From contig CAJNDS010002219.1 of assembly GCA_905221605.1 (NCBI GenBank), positions 40,001 through 55,000 on the forward strand: 15,000 bases of DNA, given 5' to 3'. Source of the DNA: Symbiodinium natans. Taxonomy: Eukaryota > Sar > Dinophyceae > Suessiales > Symbiodiniaceae. How positions within the stretch are numbered: position 1 is the stretch's first letter; the number at the start of each line of letters is the position of its first letter. The notes beneath the pieces were generated by a model. That model saw nothing but the letters and a program-made list of their open reading frames with translations. It had not been told where the DNA came from and did not search any database. Both the position numbers and the translations under genes were made by a program. Positions 14,130-15,000 of this stretch are shown piece by piece.

Positions 14130-14190
14130 CCCTAAACCCTAAACCCTAAACCCTAAACCCTAAACCCTAAACCCTAAACCCTAAACCCTA
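14130..14190 (-). repeat. Perfect CCCTAAA array, eight units
   Basis: Eight identical units plus CCCTA lie between GAAATAA and CATGCAACC. Confidence 0.98.
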
Positions 14191-14288
14191 CATGCAACCT
14201 TCACAACCTGTTTATAGGGATGCAGAGGCTTCGAGCTGAGTCTGAAGGGCTTAAAAGGTTCGGGCCCCGATGTTCTTGAACCCCTAAA

Positions 14289-14400
14289 CCCAGAGGGTCC
14301 ATTTAGTAGTACCATTATGGAATTAGGTACCCAAAAACCATGCTAAATAGGGTTTTGGGGTACCTAATTCCATACTAGTACTACAAATGGACCCTCTGGG
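14289..14400. mobile_element. Near-perfect hairpin (foldback) element, 112 bp
   Basis: A left arm of about 51 nt (14289-14339) and a right arm of about 50 nt (14350-14400) are reverse complements except for three mismatches and one single-base gap. Their outer ends are CCCAGAGGGTCCATTT, and a loop of about 10 nt contains TGCTAAAT. There is no coding capacity. The element lies inside a telomere-like context: AACCCCTAAA precedes it (14279-14288) and AACCCCAAAC follows it (14401-14410). It therefore looks inserted into a CCCTAAA-type tract. This suits a foldback MITE; a structured RNA or an inverted duplication from break repair are alternatives. Confidence 0.75.
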
Positions 14401-14416
14401 AACCCCAAACCCTAAA
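14401..14416 (-). repeat. Short C-strand telomere-like piece abutting the hairpin
   Basis: AACCCCAAACCCTAAA directly follows the right arm. Together with the AACCCCTAAA left of the element it appears to be the split target sequence. Confidence 0.7.
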
Positions 14417-14532
14417 GGCAAGTGGTAGCTCATCCTTAAACAAACGACTGTCGCGGGTGAAAACACAAACAGCAAGAGGACACCTGCGCGAGACCATGTG
14501 GCGCAACCTTTTCACCTGCTATCCGCAGCATA
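14417..14532. other. Unique spacer
   Basis: About 115 bp of mixed sequence with no repeat and no supported frame. Confidence 0.4.
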
Positions 14533-14577
14533 CTTAGGGTTTAGGGTTTAGGGTCTAGGGTTTAGGGTTTAGGGTTT
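14533..14577 (+). repeat. TTTAGGG array, six units, one TCTAGGG
   Basis: Head-to-tail heptamers with one T-to-C variant, the same variant that ends the 5006-5094 array. It stops at TTTCTGG. Confidence 0.95.
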
Positions 14578-14762
14578 CTGGTTGAACGGAATTTTTTCTG
14601 GGCCAGCAGTGACAAGAAGTGACTTCCAACTAAGGCAAGCAAAACACGGCAAAAGAGGATCCGACCAGGCCTCGTCATGCTCCGCATGTAGAGGCTGCTG
14701 CAGAAGTCGCTCAGCTGTGGCATCCATTGCCAGTCCCATAGCGACGAAAGAAGAGGATGACG
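14578..14762. other. Unique spacer with a 65-codon open frame of doubtful status
   Basis: A plus frame 14582-14779 (begins MNGIFSGPAVTRSD, Ser/Ala/Cys-rich centre SSCSACRGCCRSRS) ends inside the next telomere array, which supplies its last residues (NPKP). No domain is recognised, so it is not called as a gene. Confidence 0.35.
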
Positions 14763-14807
14763 TAAACCCTAAACCCTAAACCTAAACCCCAAACCCCAAA
14801 CCCTAAG
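14763..14807 (-). repeat. CCCTAAA array, six units, variable
   Basis: Perfect units are followed by the hexamer CCTAAA and two CCCCAAA units, ending CCCTAAGGG. Confidence 0.93.
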
Positions 14808-15000
14808 GGATGCTCGGGCGACTCCGACGATCTAGTGAATTCTCATACATGTGGAGCCCAGAGTTGCTGCCGCAACCCTAGGTGTGCACATCGAATTCCA
14901 AGGGTTCAGACCGTTTAAAAGATCCATCAAGGGGGGGGTTACTCTCAGACCACGGACCAGTGGGGGGGAGTACTAACTCGTTGGCCCTGAAAGCTGATGC
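14808..15000. other. Unique right edge with G-runs
   Basis: No gene or telomere block. Runs of G occur at about 14932-14938 and 14961-14967. The window ends in ordinary sequence, so the mosaic is not shown to end here. Confidence 0.4.

Noticed and set aside
1-15000. Dinoflagellate spliced-leader relics as a test of host
   Set aside because: I looked for the conserved leader core and found no convincing match. A short GGCTCAAG at 12503-12510 is part of the minisatellite unit. Absence does not exclude a dinoflagellate.

Overview
This window looks like eukaryotic, gene-poor nuclear DNA dominated by plant-type telomere heptamers (TTTAGGG / CCCTAAA). I count about 35 clear blocks plus many decayed ones, in both orientations and roughly balanced (about 18 C-strand and 17 G-strand blocks). 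They are separated by mixed-composition spacers of roughly 50-600 bp, and by two longer stretches of over 1 kb with almost none. I see no bacterial-type operon, tRNA, rRNA, CRISPR array or complete recognisable gene. TTTAGGG telomeres occur in plants, some green algae, apicomplexans, chromerids and dinoflagellates. The fairly balanced base composition of the spacers and the scarcity of open frames would suit a dinoflagellate or another alveolate/alga better than an AT-rich plant genome, but this is inference and the host is unresolved.

Layout. 1-1120: low-repeat DNA with two coding-like islands on the minus strand (346-480 and 750-863) and a small plus-strand frame (561-674). 1124-5560: the densest telomere-repeat mosaic, with perfect heptamer runs (2994-3077, 4554-4685, 5266-5342), local 8- and 9-base variants, long homopolymers (C20, A18, G17) and a small foldback (3081-3167). 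5640-5790: a nonamer (CCCTTAAAA) array. 5800-9445: decayed, shorter repeat blocks mixed with unique DNA, including a 170-bp terminal-inverted-repeat element (7012-7184) whose ends match the 3081-3167 foldback. 9445-11560: almost repeat-free, with one 129-codon open frame of unknown status and a two-copy 40-bp duplication. 11562-12110: decayed repeats ending in a perfect 16-unit TTTAGGG array. 12111-13739: unique DNA with a 40-41-bp minisatellite of seven copies. 13740-15000: further telomere blocks and a near-perfect 112-bp hairpin element (14289-14400).

Interpretation. The sequence shows arrays that are sharp-edged, often perfect, oriented at random and interleaved with non-repetitive DNA, so this is not one eroded telomere. 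Repeated insertion of telomeric DNA (for example at repaired breaks), amplification of a mobile unit carrying a telomere-like tract, and shuffling of subtelomeric modules could each produce it. Local homogenisation of 7-, 8-, 9- and 10-base variants points to slippage or unequal exchange after insertion. No set of genes working together can be described. The coding-like islands are candidates for exons or pseudo-exons and nothing more.
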